From the NCBI RefSeq assembly GCF_037392515.1, contig NC_090291.1, forward strand, positions 34,166,501-34,230,500: DNA of 64,000 nt, written 5' to 3'. The stretch is from Haliotis asinina (taxonomy: Eukaryota > Mollusca > Gastropoda > Lepetellida > Haliotidae). The notes beneath the pieces are model-generated. The model was not told the origin of the DNA. It was given only the letters and a program-made list of their open reading frames with translations, and did not search any database. How positions within the stretch are numbered: the first letter of the stretch is position 1; the number at the start of each line of letters is the position of its first letter. Below, one piece after another: positions 34,847-46,000 of the stretch. The position numbers were made by a program, and so were the translations under genes.

Positions 34847-35517
34847 GCAGTGACTATAAGGAAGATCGATTACAACTGAGCAGACGACATTTGGTTGAAA
34901 TGGAGCCTCACCTTATGTCTGTTGTAGATAGTAGCTTATTACGTATTCTAGGATCAAAGATGTTTTATTTCTGTAATTGAATTTTTTGACAAATCAAATC
35001 GTTTATTTGCATAGTACAGTTTTCAAAATGTATTTCAGTCTAATGACACGGACACGATAACGATTAAACATGATCCTAGGTCTGAAAGCAAAGAAGGAAG
35101 GAACTTCTTCTCTCAAAAGGTTTCTGATACAGCTGGAATTAAAACCATGTTTGATGTATGTCACTGTATGCCACTTGCAAACATCGATGTTCATGATATA
35201 ACCCCCTGGATTGACTTCATTTTTAAAGGCAACGTTATACAAATGGTATGTTACTGCGTGCAGGGAAATCGATCGTTGGACTGTCAGTGAGTGCAACCGC
35301 CAACGTGAAGCTAAAATATTGCATTATTTAACAGCAAACATAGCCATATTGACTTACATGGCTCTTTGTTTCAACTCATGCACCATTTTCTTCTCTGTGG
35401 TGAAATGAGGTATGTAGGTTCGCAATTATATGTTGCCTTTCCAATGGTTTGTGAGTATTAGAAGATTCTATTTGTACCTCTAATTAAAGAGATAGAACAT
35501 CTACCGTGGGCACCAAC

Positions 35518-35871
35518 CTTTGGGTAGTGTCGAATATCACTAAAGAGGATTCCCGTTCTGTCAACAACGTTAGCAGTATCGCTATTGTTACTGTTGAGGA
35601 GGCAGGTGCTCGTTTTCTTCACAAATCCAAAGGACAGACATACTGAGGTCATGAGGCATTCTGATGCACAGGCGTAGAGAGACTGACTCCAGAAGTTTCT
35701 GAACACCAGGTGTTCCATGTACTTGTCACGCTGAACTACAGAATCCATGTCCAAACGGTAGTTACCGTACAGTAACTTTCTGTACTTGTCTCCAGGAACG
35801 CCACATTCCACATCCAAACAGTTGTCACCGTGGACTGACTGACGATATAATTCCAAAGATGATGAAAACAC
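35518..35871 (-). pseudogene. G1b PAN/apple exon with internal duplication
   Basis: LYACASECLMTSVCLSFGFV and TSTCLLNSNNSDTANVVDRT align to G1 and G2. The hydrophobic leader FIIFGIISSVS is visible but in another frame than the PAN domain. The extra 'GDNCLDVE' copy precedes the normal one. Confidence 0.75.
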
Positions 35872-36138
35872 ATTTGCTATGGTTAGACGACATGTGCATA
35901 GCCTTGATCGCCAAGTGTCAATTAGTGGCTAACGCATCTTACTTTAATTGTGTTAACAACGTAAACTGCCTAGTTACCATGCGCGTTCATATGTTTTGAT
36001 ATAAAAGCTTGGAAACATCAATATAAGCAGATCATTTAAATTTCGGTATGCTGTTCAATTAAGCTCATATTCAACGTTGCTCATTTTTGTGTGGTCTTGA
36101 GAACGAAGCAATGTGATTTTTACGTTTACTAGTCTAGT

Positions 36139-36290
36139 GTGAGTGAGTTAATATTTAACGTCACATCGGCAATATCTCAGCCATATCGTGACAAGAACAT
36201 TAAACATTTAAATGGAATATATGCATATTGTAAAATTCTGTCAACGAAGGACACTAAAACAAGTAGAATATCACAATTTGAATAAAAAAA
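36139..36290 (+). repeat. SINE-B copy
   Basis: GTGAGTGAGTTAATATTTAA, ATCTCAGCCATATCGTGACA, GTCAACGAAGGACACTAAAA. About 90% like the copy at 31497 by eye. Confidence 0.75.
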
Positions 36291-36764
36291 TAGCATGGGA
36301 AGTTAATATTTATATCACTATTTAGACAATATTTCAATAGTCTAGAAATGACAATCGTTAAACATCTATATAATGTTCAGTCTATTCTGCACCACCTTCG
36401 TCATTTTAAGCGTCGAAACAGTATTCTTGTGACATACAATTGCATGCACACGTACGTGTTGTACTGTTGTACTCAAGAAAGCTTATTGTCTTGTCTGACA
36501 GCGACGTCCTCACACTCTGTAGCCACAAGTCCCTAGCTGAACACGAGTAAAGGGAAGATTAGCTGGAGAGTTCCAGAATGTTGAAGACTTCCATCGAGGA
36601 CCGACAACCCAGGGTCAGTTTGTGATGCCAGTAATGGCTTTGGTACACGAGACTCTTTCAAGACAATCACTTGATATCAAGTTCGTGTCACAGGTTAAAA
36701 AGGACACTTTTCGAGGCAAAAGAGTACCTATGTATCCTTATTCTTAATGCACTCAGAAACATTC

Positions 36765-36868
36765 CAGCAACGAGTATATGTCGGCAGTCTGTAAATAATC
36801 GAGTCAGGAGCATCAATATACAGTCTTATCAACAGCATGAGGATCGATCTGCGCAGTCGAGAAAATAA
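36765..36868 (+). repeat. SINE-A fragment
   Basis: ATTCCAGCAACGAGTATATG, GTCTGTAAATAATCGAGTCA, AACAGCATGAGGATCGATCT. Truncated at both ends. Confidence 0.65.
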
Positions 36869-36999
36869 TCATGAACCAGAATAGCTATGTTATTTTGAAC
36901 TTCTATGCAGAAGTTCAGGGACCCCGATGCTTCGCAGCAATGAAAAAGAAAACTGTTCGGAAAAATATTTTCTTTGAAACAATGCTTCTGGTATCGTTG

Positions 37000-37268
37000 T
37001 CAAGCAAGTACTTCGATACAGCTTCTTGTATCGTTGTCAAGCAAGTACTTCGATACAGCTTCTTGTATCGTTGTCAAGCAAGTACTTCGATACAGCTTCT
37101 TGTATCGTTGTCAAGCAAGTACTTCGATACAGATTCTTGTATCGTTGTCAAGCAAGCACTTCGATACAGCTTCTTGTATCGTTGTCAAGCAAGTACTTCG
37201 ATACAGCTTCTTGAATCGTTGTCAAGCAAGCACTTCGATACAGCTTCTTGTATCGTTGTCAAGCAAGT
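37000..37268. repeat. Minisatellite, 37 bp unit, about 7 copies
   Basis: Unit ACTTCGATACAGCTTCTTGT + ATCGTTGTCAAGCAAGT. Because 37 is not a multiple of three, all three plus frames stay open and give overlapping false proteins (36871-37308, 36974-37270, 37026-37214). Confidence 0.93.
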
Positions 37269-37309
37269 GAATTGTGAAGATGAACTATTTCAAACATATT
37301 TATGTTGAC

Positions 37310-38235
37310 TATAGTGCCTCGGCACTGTCTTAAACATGTTGGTACTGTTACCCTCAATGTTAATTGGTATCTGAGTGTACATATTGTTAAGTGGCGTTTT
37401 ATAATGTACGTGGTTTGGGCACACCAGGTATCTTCAGAGTCGTGTAGTTATTAACAAACATAACATGATACAGTCGGAATGTGGACAATCGATTCTTCTT
37501 TTCCAGATGCGGAAACGTTGAGAGTTCCGTTGCTTTTTAGTTCACACGTGAATCGGTTAATCCATGGAACAAATTATATTGGTAATTGCAAGATAACACC
37601 AAAAATGCTATACTCTAGTACAGACAGAAACACAACAAGTACCAGGTATATGTGTACAGATAACACAGTGTGATATGACAACAGTAACAAACGTAACTAG
37701 CATAGTCATACAATGAAATGACACCAAAGACTCCCTCCAGAGAGATGACACGAGTATATGAACGGCCGCTGAAGCAATGAACCACTGCACACGCACGCCT
37801 TTCTCAATGAAAACGTAGCAGCTTTTCCAAGGTCCAAATATTAGGAATTCAAGAGGTAATGTTTTTAACTGTTAAGCACCCGATAGCAACCCGACACGCA
37901 TTTCCTTCCAAGTTTGCCATTAGTGTAGTGTTGCAGGAAAGTATACCTAATACGACTCAGTGTAAAATTATATTAAGATATCACTCTTAAGATCCAAAGA
38001 CTTTTCAAATCTAAAAACGTGTCAGAGGCAATAGAAGACAAATTTCGAACTGTGACTTATGTACACAATTACCTATTCATATCTTTACGTGTCATTCCAG
38101 TAAATTAACCAGAAATCAGTCCGTGACGTTTGATGTGAAACTAACACATAACGAAGAAATTAAACATAACTGTCAACAACTGTTCTTTGAATGTAAATAA
38201 GGTTACAAATCCCTACACAATACAGTGACATAACA
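37310..38235. other. Stretch without recognised genes
   Basis: No domain, RNA gene or familiar repeat. Short frames 37479-37673 and 37608-37796 have no support. Confidence 0.35.
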
Positions 38236-38237
38236 TA

Positions 38238-38511
38238 ATGAGTGAGTGAGTTTAGTTTTACGTCACACTCAGCAATACTCCAGTCATATAGCGGCGGTCT
38301 GTAAATAATCGAGTCTGGACCAGACAATCCAGTGATCAACAGCATAACCATACCATCGATCTGCGCAATTGGGAACCGATGATATGTTTTAACCAAGTCA
38401 GCGAGCCTAACCACCCGATCCCGTTAATCGCCTCTCACGACAAGTAAAGTCGTCCTTTATGACAAATATGGATTGTAGAAGGCCTATTCTACCCCGGGAC
38501 CTTCAAGGGTC
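38238..38511 (+). repeat. SINE-A copy
   Basis: Complete, GAGTGAGTGAGTTTAGTTTT to CCCGGGACCTTCAAGGGTC, with a few substitutions and a small insertion at CATAACCATACCATCGATCT. Confidence 0.9.
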
Positions 38512-38664
38512 GACAGAACAAAGTGAGTGACAATGCAAATACGGTACTGATTTAATATAATCATTGACCATAAAAATAGTAAACACTCTGACTGTAACTT
38601 TCACCCGTTGCAATCCTTATATATAATGTAGCTTTTTCACGAACGTTATTTTGGGTTAGAGTGA

Positions 38665-38931
38665 TGAATGAGTGAGTTTAGTTTTACGCCGCACTTAGCA
38701 ATATTACAGCTATATGGCAGCGGTCTGTAAATAATCGAGTCTGGACCAGACAATCCAGTGATCAGCAACATGAGCATCGATCAGCGCAATTGGGAACCAA
38801 TGACATGTGCCAACCAAGTCAGCGAGCCTGACCACCTGATCCCGTTAGTCGCCTCTTACGACAAGCATAGTCGCCTTTTATGGCAAGCATGGGTTGCTGA
38901 AGGCCTATTCTACCCCGGGACCTTCACGGGC
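38665..38931 (+). repeat. SINE-A copy, close to consensus
   Basis: GAATGAGTGAGTTTAGTTTT to CCGGGACCTTCACGGG. Among the least diverged copies in the window, so probably young. Confidence 0.92.
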
Positions 38932-39399
38932 ATTTTGGGTTAGACAATTCTGGAAAGGATAAGTACATACGAAGATGAACAAATTCTTTGATACAACAGG
39001 AGCGACGTTCAGATGTAAGTTCTAACACTGTTATCAAACGAAGACCATGTCCTGCTTATGGACTGAGATTAACCTGACAATCTCAACCATGAACACACTA
39101 TACAACATGGAGACAACTAGGTCGACTCAAACACCAGGTCTGTACAAGCGCACATCGCTTAACGCTGTTGGAATCGTAACGTCGCTCCTATTGTAATCAG
39201 ATAGTGCTTTCCTTTATTTTAAAGTCTTCTCAAAAACGTTTTGTTGATAAGGCTCATACGACTGTGACACCCTAGTGACACCAGTGCTCTCAGTCATACA
39301 TTAAAATCAATCGGGAAATTCATAACTTTCTTTTACAACTGTCAAGAACACCCAATCCACAGATATTGAACAGAACGACTACAAAGTGTCCTGCATCTG

Positions 39400-39663
39400 T
39401 GAGTGAGTGAACTTAGTTTTACACCGCGCTCAACAATATTCCAGCTATATGGAAGCGGTCTGTAAATAATCGAGACAGTCTAGTGATCAACAACATGTGC
39501 ATCGAACTGCGCAGTTGGGAACCGATGACGTGTGTCAACCAATTGCAAGTCAGCGAGCCTGACCACCTGATCCCGTTAGTCGTCTCTTGCGACACGCATA
39601 GTCGCCTTTTATGGCAAGCATGGGTTGATGAAGGCCTATTCTACCTCGGGACATTCACGGGTC
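39400..39663 (+). repeat. SINE-A copy
   Basis: GTGAGTGAGTGAACTTAGTT to CTCGGGACATTCACGGGTC. Ends about 225 bp from the G2 stop codon. Confidence 0.9.
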
Positions 39664-39888
39664 TCCTGCATGCATGAAATAACTAAATGTTATGTTGACC
39701 TGCCCATTATGTTACTCTTATCACACTTTGACAAACAGTCACTTCTTATATCGGGTCATAAAGTTGGTGTTTAAGAGCATAAACACGTTCAAGGTTGGTG
39801 TTTTTAATACAATCACTATGTCGCATGAGACAAGAAAACATGTCCGATGATCAAAATTATGAAGATAAAGTGTTCTCCAGTTGTTCGG

Positions 39889-40005
39889 TTAAGACATCAA
39901 CTCCATCATACCAACAGAGACGTCGCCCCAAACTAAAACTTGGTCAGGCTTAGCCCCAGGTTCTCTCTCGGTGAGGTTATGAATGTAGGCACCATCGATT
40001 ACGAA
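39889..40005 (-). CDS. G2 exon 6: galectin domain, last strands and stop
   Basis: 117 nt, acceptor TTATTCCAG, stop TAA at 39889-39891. FVIDGAYIHNLTEREPGAKP and VWGDVSVGMMELMS. Confidence 0.85.
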   Translation of the reverse strand, partial: FVIDGAYIHNLTEREPGAKPDQVLVWGDVSVGMMELMS

Positions 40006-43000
40006 CTGGAATAAACCGGGCATGACGTAGTTTCACAAGGTGAATGTAAGTACAGGTTCATGAAATTCTTTTTCTCCAGTAAGTTTTCTTTCTTGTGATT
40101 GGGATCATTATAAGTTTACACCGTTTAGGCATCACGAGGACAATCACTGGAATATTAAATGAAACTGCGGTGTATTTCACACTGTTCTCGATTTGCTTTC
40201 AATATTATAAATACACAAATACAGCGTTTGCAATTTACATTCCATGTATAAATCCTCTTGAGCTTTTAGTTTCCATTCAACTGCGCTTTTAACCACGTAC
40301 ACTAGAAACTGTCTAAACCGGCACTCATTGGGACTGAAGAAGTAATGATAGAGCTGCTGGTAAATGTACAAGGTATGGATGGGGCTGAGCTTTTATGCAG
40401 GCGTAGAAATCATGCCGGATTGGACAGATACCGGTTTGGGCAGCTTCCACTGTATTTATCATCGGTCTTTCTCGTTTATATTCCATACATACCCTGTATA
40501 CGCCATCTTGGAGGGTTATTTGAATCTCCATTGTTTTGCCAACAGCCATTGTGAGATGGAAAGAAAACTCACTTCTGCTACCATCATCTAACTTTTTGTT
40601 GATGACAGCCGTGTTATTCATCCCACTGTAGTCTAAGCGAAACTCTACGTAAAATAACGTGTCAACTTGTTTTTTCACCCCGACCCTCCATCTGCAAATG
40701 AAGGACAACAGAAATGAATCAGTTTGTATTATAAAACCTTTCGTAAACGTTCAAACCAAAAATGGTTCAGCAGTGACTGTATTAGTTGTTCACTGGGGCA
40801 GGGATTGATGTACCCTCTATATTTATGTTCCCTGAGCCCGAAGGGTGAGGGGAACATAAACAAACATCAAGGGTACATTAACCCAAGGGCCCCGAGGGTC
40901 AAGTGAACAACGTATTTATCTTACCGAACACCTCAATATTATAACTTCTTTAAGTGGCATTACAGAAGTTGGTGTAAGGAGGATGAAGACTTTATGGACA
41001 GACAACTTCTTTCTTGCAATGGATGCCATGTTTCGGTGAAGATTCTAACACCGTTATCAAGCAAAAGATAAAATCATATGCACAGGGAGAAATATATACA
41101 TGGCAGGGATATGAGTTTATACAGAAGATGGGGTGATGTATAGTGTGTTGATATGAGGCTTGTTGTGATAAGAAATTACAAAGCCAGTGGGCAAGGGTGG
41201 GTTATTCTTGATTAGGTTTGATTAGTTGATCGTAAACCGTAGGGGTGTAATAACCTTGACCTCTGTTGATTGTCGGGCTAAGCCGTTTGACGTTGATTGC
41301 CTGTTAGAGGTTCCTTGTCTTGTGATCTGAGCGGTTGGTTTCTAGGATGCTGATTTTGTTCCAAAGCATGGCATGGTTTGGGTTGACTTGGATGTGATCG
41401 GAAATGGCTGATTTGGAGGGGTTTTTTTTCTTGACAGATGTCTGATGTTGCTTGATTCGTCGGTTGAGGGGCCGGGGCGTTTCTATTATGTACGAATCAC
41501 CACATTCGCATTGAATGTGGTAGACAACGCTTGGAGGTTCTTCTTTGTTACTTGTGGCTGGTTTACCGTTGGCTTGTTGGATATGCTGAATTGATCTGCC
41601 TCTCTGGAACACAGCATCTATGTTGATTTCCTTCTTAAGTAGTCTGTGGATATGGTGGCTGATAGTATTGACATATGGTATGCTGATGATGAACGGGGCT
41701 GATTGTTGATGAGGTAGTTTTTTGCTTTGGGTTCAGGGTGCTCTTGACTGTTCTGTTGATAAGGTTAGCTGGGTACTGACTAAGATTTGTGAACACATGA
41801 TGAAGGTGTTCTAACTCGATTTCAAGGGCATGGGTTGCTCTTTGCTCTTCTGGCGAGGGTGCCGATTATACCTCTCTTCACTTGTAGTGGATGATTAGAT
41901 AAGAAGTGTAGATATTGATCCGTGTGGGTTGGTTTTCTGTAGACACTTGCGTTGAGTTTGTTGTCGTCTTTTTCTACTTGGGCGTCTAGGAATGGTAGCT
42001 TGTTGTCAGTTTCTTGTTCCACTGTGAATTTCATACGTTGATGTTGGGCATTGAGGTGATTGAGAAGGCAGCTAGTGGTGTTGATTATGACAAAGCTGTC
42101 GTCAACTTTCCGGAACCAGCATATTGGTGTGACGGGTCAGGTGAGGAGGACCTTTTCTTCGAGTTCTGTAGTGTAGATCTCGGTGATTATAGGGGAGAGA
42201 GTTGAGCCCATGGGTGGACCGTGAGTTTGTTGGTAGAATTTATCAGACTAGGTAAAGGATGTTGAGCTTGTACAGGAGTGGATGAGATGGATGATGCTTT
42301 CCACAGAGTCTAGGTCAGCGTGGATGTCGTCTGCGTTTCTTCTAATGATGGTTAGGGCTTCGTCTGTTTGTACATTTGTGAAAAGATCAACCACATCATA
42401 ACTGATAAGTTTGCCTGGCTGGGTGATAGCTATAGTCCTGATCTTCTTGCAAAATTCCGTGGAGTCTGAGATAAAGGATTTAGCTGATTTGCCTAGTGGA
42501 GCTAGAAGGCTGGCGAGATGCTTGGTGGTATTGTAATGGACTGTTTCTGGAACAGACTAGGAGGCGGGTTTTGATGGGGGTCTTGATGGTGGCTCGGACG
42601 TAGGGTGGTGTAGGATGGGGATATGTTTTCCAGCGCAATATCGGCATCAGACACGAATGGTTTAATTCTTAGCCCAAGAGTCGGAAAAAGAGAAGTCTTC
42701 TTCTTGTAAACATCCTCATAAAGAGGACTAAAGACACAGTTAGAAGAAGGATTACACTCGCTAGAATATAGCTTTGTGGTATATTGTAAGGATAATTTTT
42801 ACGGCGTTGTGTAAGAGATGGTTCATCAGCTTCAACATAGTGACTGTTAACAGAAGTTCGAAAGACCCAAGACAAAGTCTAAGACCTTGGTGGTGGAGAT
42901 AATCAAGAAGTTTTAGATTGCCATTTAAAGAGTGCTATTTAAAGATAGTTTATGCGGCTTATATTTTCTACAAAAGTCTAGAAAATTAGTTTTGGACTTG

Positions 43001-46000
43001 GAAAATGTAAAGCCGTTTTCATGACACCATTCATTTATTTTATTGATAAGCACAACTGCCTTGTTATTCATTGGTATGCATGTTTGTTTTTACCACGACA
43101 AGAAATATTCAACTCATTCAGAAAAAATGATCCATCGACTGAATCGTTTAAAACCTTGGATAAACTGTTGATACTGCCCTGTGGCACACCATCATCCTGA
43201 TTATAATAGTCTTACAGGGTTGAACCTACTCGGACTTCAAACTGTCTGCTGCTTAAAAACTGAGATATAACAAGAGGCGATTAACGGGATCGATTGGTCA
43301 GGCTTGCTGAGGGGCGGTATGGATCCCATGTAATGAAACAGTAAATTGTTCATTATAATCTTCACCATTGTCTGAGTTAAAATTGATTCTTTTCTTCTCC
43401 TGTTGTTTCTGATACTTTTGAAACTCAGGGACATTATTTGATGAAGATGAATGTTTAGCTAAAGTTTAGTTGCAATGTCTATTTTATTAGTTAATATAGT
43501 TTCACTGTCCTTCAGATGATGAACAGTAGATTTGGAATCTTTGCCCTTTACTCTTTGACCACATTCCACACCATTGACAGAGGTGTACGTGAATGTATTT
43601 TGCAAACATTATTTCGCCAAGGCTGACGCTTTTTTTGTTTAAAAGCACGTCTAGCCTTGGCGTCAGTACTTGTAACATTCTCTAAGTAATGGGCAGTAAA
43701 TGGTTTGCGAAACTATTTTTCAGTTTTCTCCCTACTCTGTCTTGCCTGTTTACATTCATTATTAAACCATGGTTTACGAAGATGTGGAATTGCAGGAGGA
43801 TTGTGGAATTGCTCTGTCAGCAATGTCATTAAGAATATCCGAAAGCGTCATGATAATGAACCCACTCATCGATAGGAGCACCTACATGTGTTGCAGGATA
43901 GTTACTTAACCGTTTAGTTACTATGCTGCTTGGGGTTACTTATACCTCACGCCAGTTATTTGAGTGAGTGAGTCAGTTAATGTAGTACAGTTCAGTATGA
44001 TTTGTTTATTATTCTCTGCTTTTGTCCTTGTTCATCTGTTCATGATGTGTTAGCCTGTTTAGTCTGTTCTATTTATCCCGCCCCCTACTTAAACATGCAA
44101 TATTAAGGTGAACAAGCGAGCGAGCGAGCGAGTTTAGTTTTACGTCGCACTTAGCAATATTCCAGCTATATAACGACGGTCTGTAAATAATCGAGTCTGG
44201 ACCAGACAATCCAGTGATCAACAACATGAGCATCGATCTGCGCAATTGGGAACCGATGACATGTGTCGATCAAGTCAGCGAGCCTGACCACCCGATCCCG
44301 TTAGTCACCTCTTACGACAAGCATAGTCGCCTTTTATGGCAAGCATGGGTTTATTAAGGTGAACAACCTCACACCACATCTCCATATCTGTCTGTGCATA
44401 CTTATGTGTAATGAACTAATACATTTTGTACCAGGAGCCGTTGGCCCACACCTGTAGTGAAATAAAGCACGTGAATGATATCTTTACATTTTAATTTTGG
44501 ATAGATATTTCATTGTTACTGTTCGTTAAACTATAATTTGTTCACCAATTATTGTTCTTGTCCTTGTACAGCTATTTACGATATCTTTAAGTTTTAATTT
44601 TTGTTGACGGTTGAAATAAAATATGTAACAAAATCTGTCAATTATTTAAATAATTTAATTCAAAGTGTGCAGTCTTTACCTTGTAGCCTCGGTTGCTTTC
44701 CCACTGATTACCAGCCGGAACTTGTTGGATGGACCACACGGAAATGAATACTTGCCCGTTTTCTGCAACAGTCATAACGCCACATTTCATATTTTGCTGT
44801 TTCACAAGACAGATGCAATTTTGTTGTGTATGATTTGTTTAAGGGTTACTAATCCTGACTTAATTTGATATATACTCCAGATATTATGTCAAAATAATCA
44901 GAAGTACTAGACATGGAAAAACAGAAATCATATTTGTGTGTTTAACTAGCCATGTCAGAACAAGACATAAAAGACCCAAAGCGCCCAGGTAGACCAACGA
45001 TCAGTTATGTATGTTGCTTGGTACCAGTCCAGGTGACCCGTGAAGGTCCCGGGGTAGAATGGGCCTTCAGCAACCCATGCTTGCCATAAAAGGCAACTAT
45101 GCTTGTCGTAAGAGGCGACTAACGGGATCGATTGCTCAGGCTCGCTGACTTGGTTGACACATGTCATCAGTTCCCAATTACGCAGATCACTGGATTGTCT
45201 GGTCCAGACTCGATTATTTACAGACCGTCGCCGTATGGCTGGTATAGTGCTGAGTGCGGCGTAAAACTAAACTCACCCACTCACCAGTCCAGGTTTCGCA
45301 CTAGGAATACTAGGACTAGGAGAGGATGTGTGTACGGTCTGTGTTCATGTATACCAAAGATCCTTAAATACTCAGACAAAAATAATATCTTACCGTATCG
45401 TGCCACCTGTACTGTCCACAAAGACCGACTAAACTCTCCCATGCTCCAGATGACTGACAGGTGCTGGTGACATTGTTGTAGCAGGCTCTGTAGTCAGGGT
45501 CACAGGAGTAAGTCGCCACAGATCCCTCGTAGTGACCGTCATGCTTGATGTTGGCGCCGCTCACTTCCGGTGGATGACCACAACCCTGGAACTCTTCACA
45601 CACAAAAATCTTTAATTATAATCCACGCTAAAGTGTCAAAAAATGTGGAACTTTAATCTCATTATGCATGTATTCCAAACCACATGTCAGCTTTGCTAGA
45701 AATCAAAGTAGCAAAACACAAAGTCCTCAATGGAATATATTTTCAAACAGTATTCTGGTGTTTTCATTACTCCAAGAATGTTTAAATGGTACAGAGCAGC
45801 ACACGGAGATGTTCACTCGCACACCTTTTGTTTCAATGAAACATTGCAGCTTTACCAGTCTACATTCCAACGATGTCTTTACTGCCTGTTGTTTCAGCAC
45901 CTGCATGTCGTTGATCGTGGCGTTTAATTGTACAAAATGTAACTTACTTAAGTCAGTTTATCAGGAACGCGGTTAAGCAACCACTTTAAATCATGTACAG

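Larger units (their letters stand above)
32870..35871 (-). pseudogene. G1b: decayed copy of the PAN-CCP-galectin gene
   Basis: Three parts are recognisable in family order. The PAN exon (35518-35871) keeps its donor (AAAG/GTTGGTG) but carries an internal duplication (GDNCLDVECGVPGDKYRKLL, then YGNYRLDMDSVVQRDKYME) and a shifted signal-peptide frame. An exon-2 relic (about 34760-34846) has only two of four cysteines. The last galectin exon (about 32873-32950) has lost roughly 24 nt and its stop. No CCP exon and no galectin exons 4-5 were found between them. G1b sits between G1 and G2, consistent with tandem duplication followed by decay. The PAN exon itself is well preserved, so expression of a short PAN-only product cannot be excluded. 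Confidence 0.75.

Noticed and set aside
36871-37308. 145-codon frame, Cys/Ser-rich repeats
   Set aside because: Translation of the 37 bp minisatellite; all three frames are open.
45132-45470. 112-codon plus-strand frame
   Set aside because: Composed of reverse SINE-A and the antisense strand of G2 exon 3.
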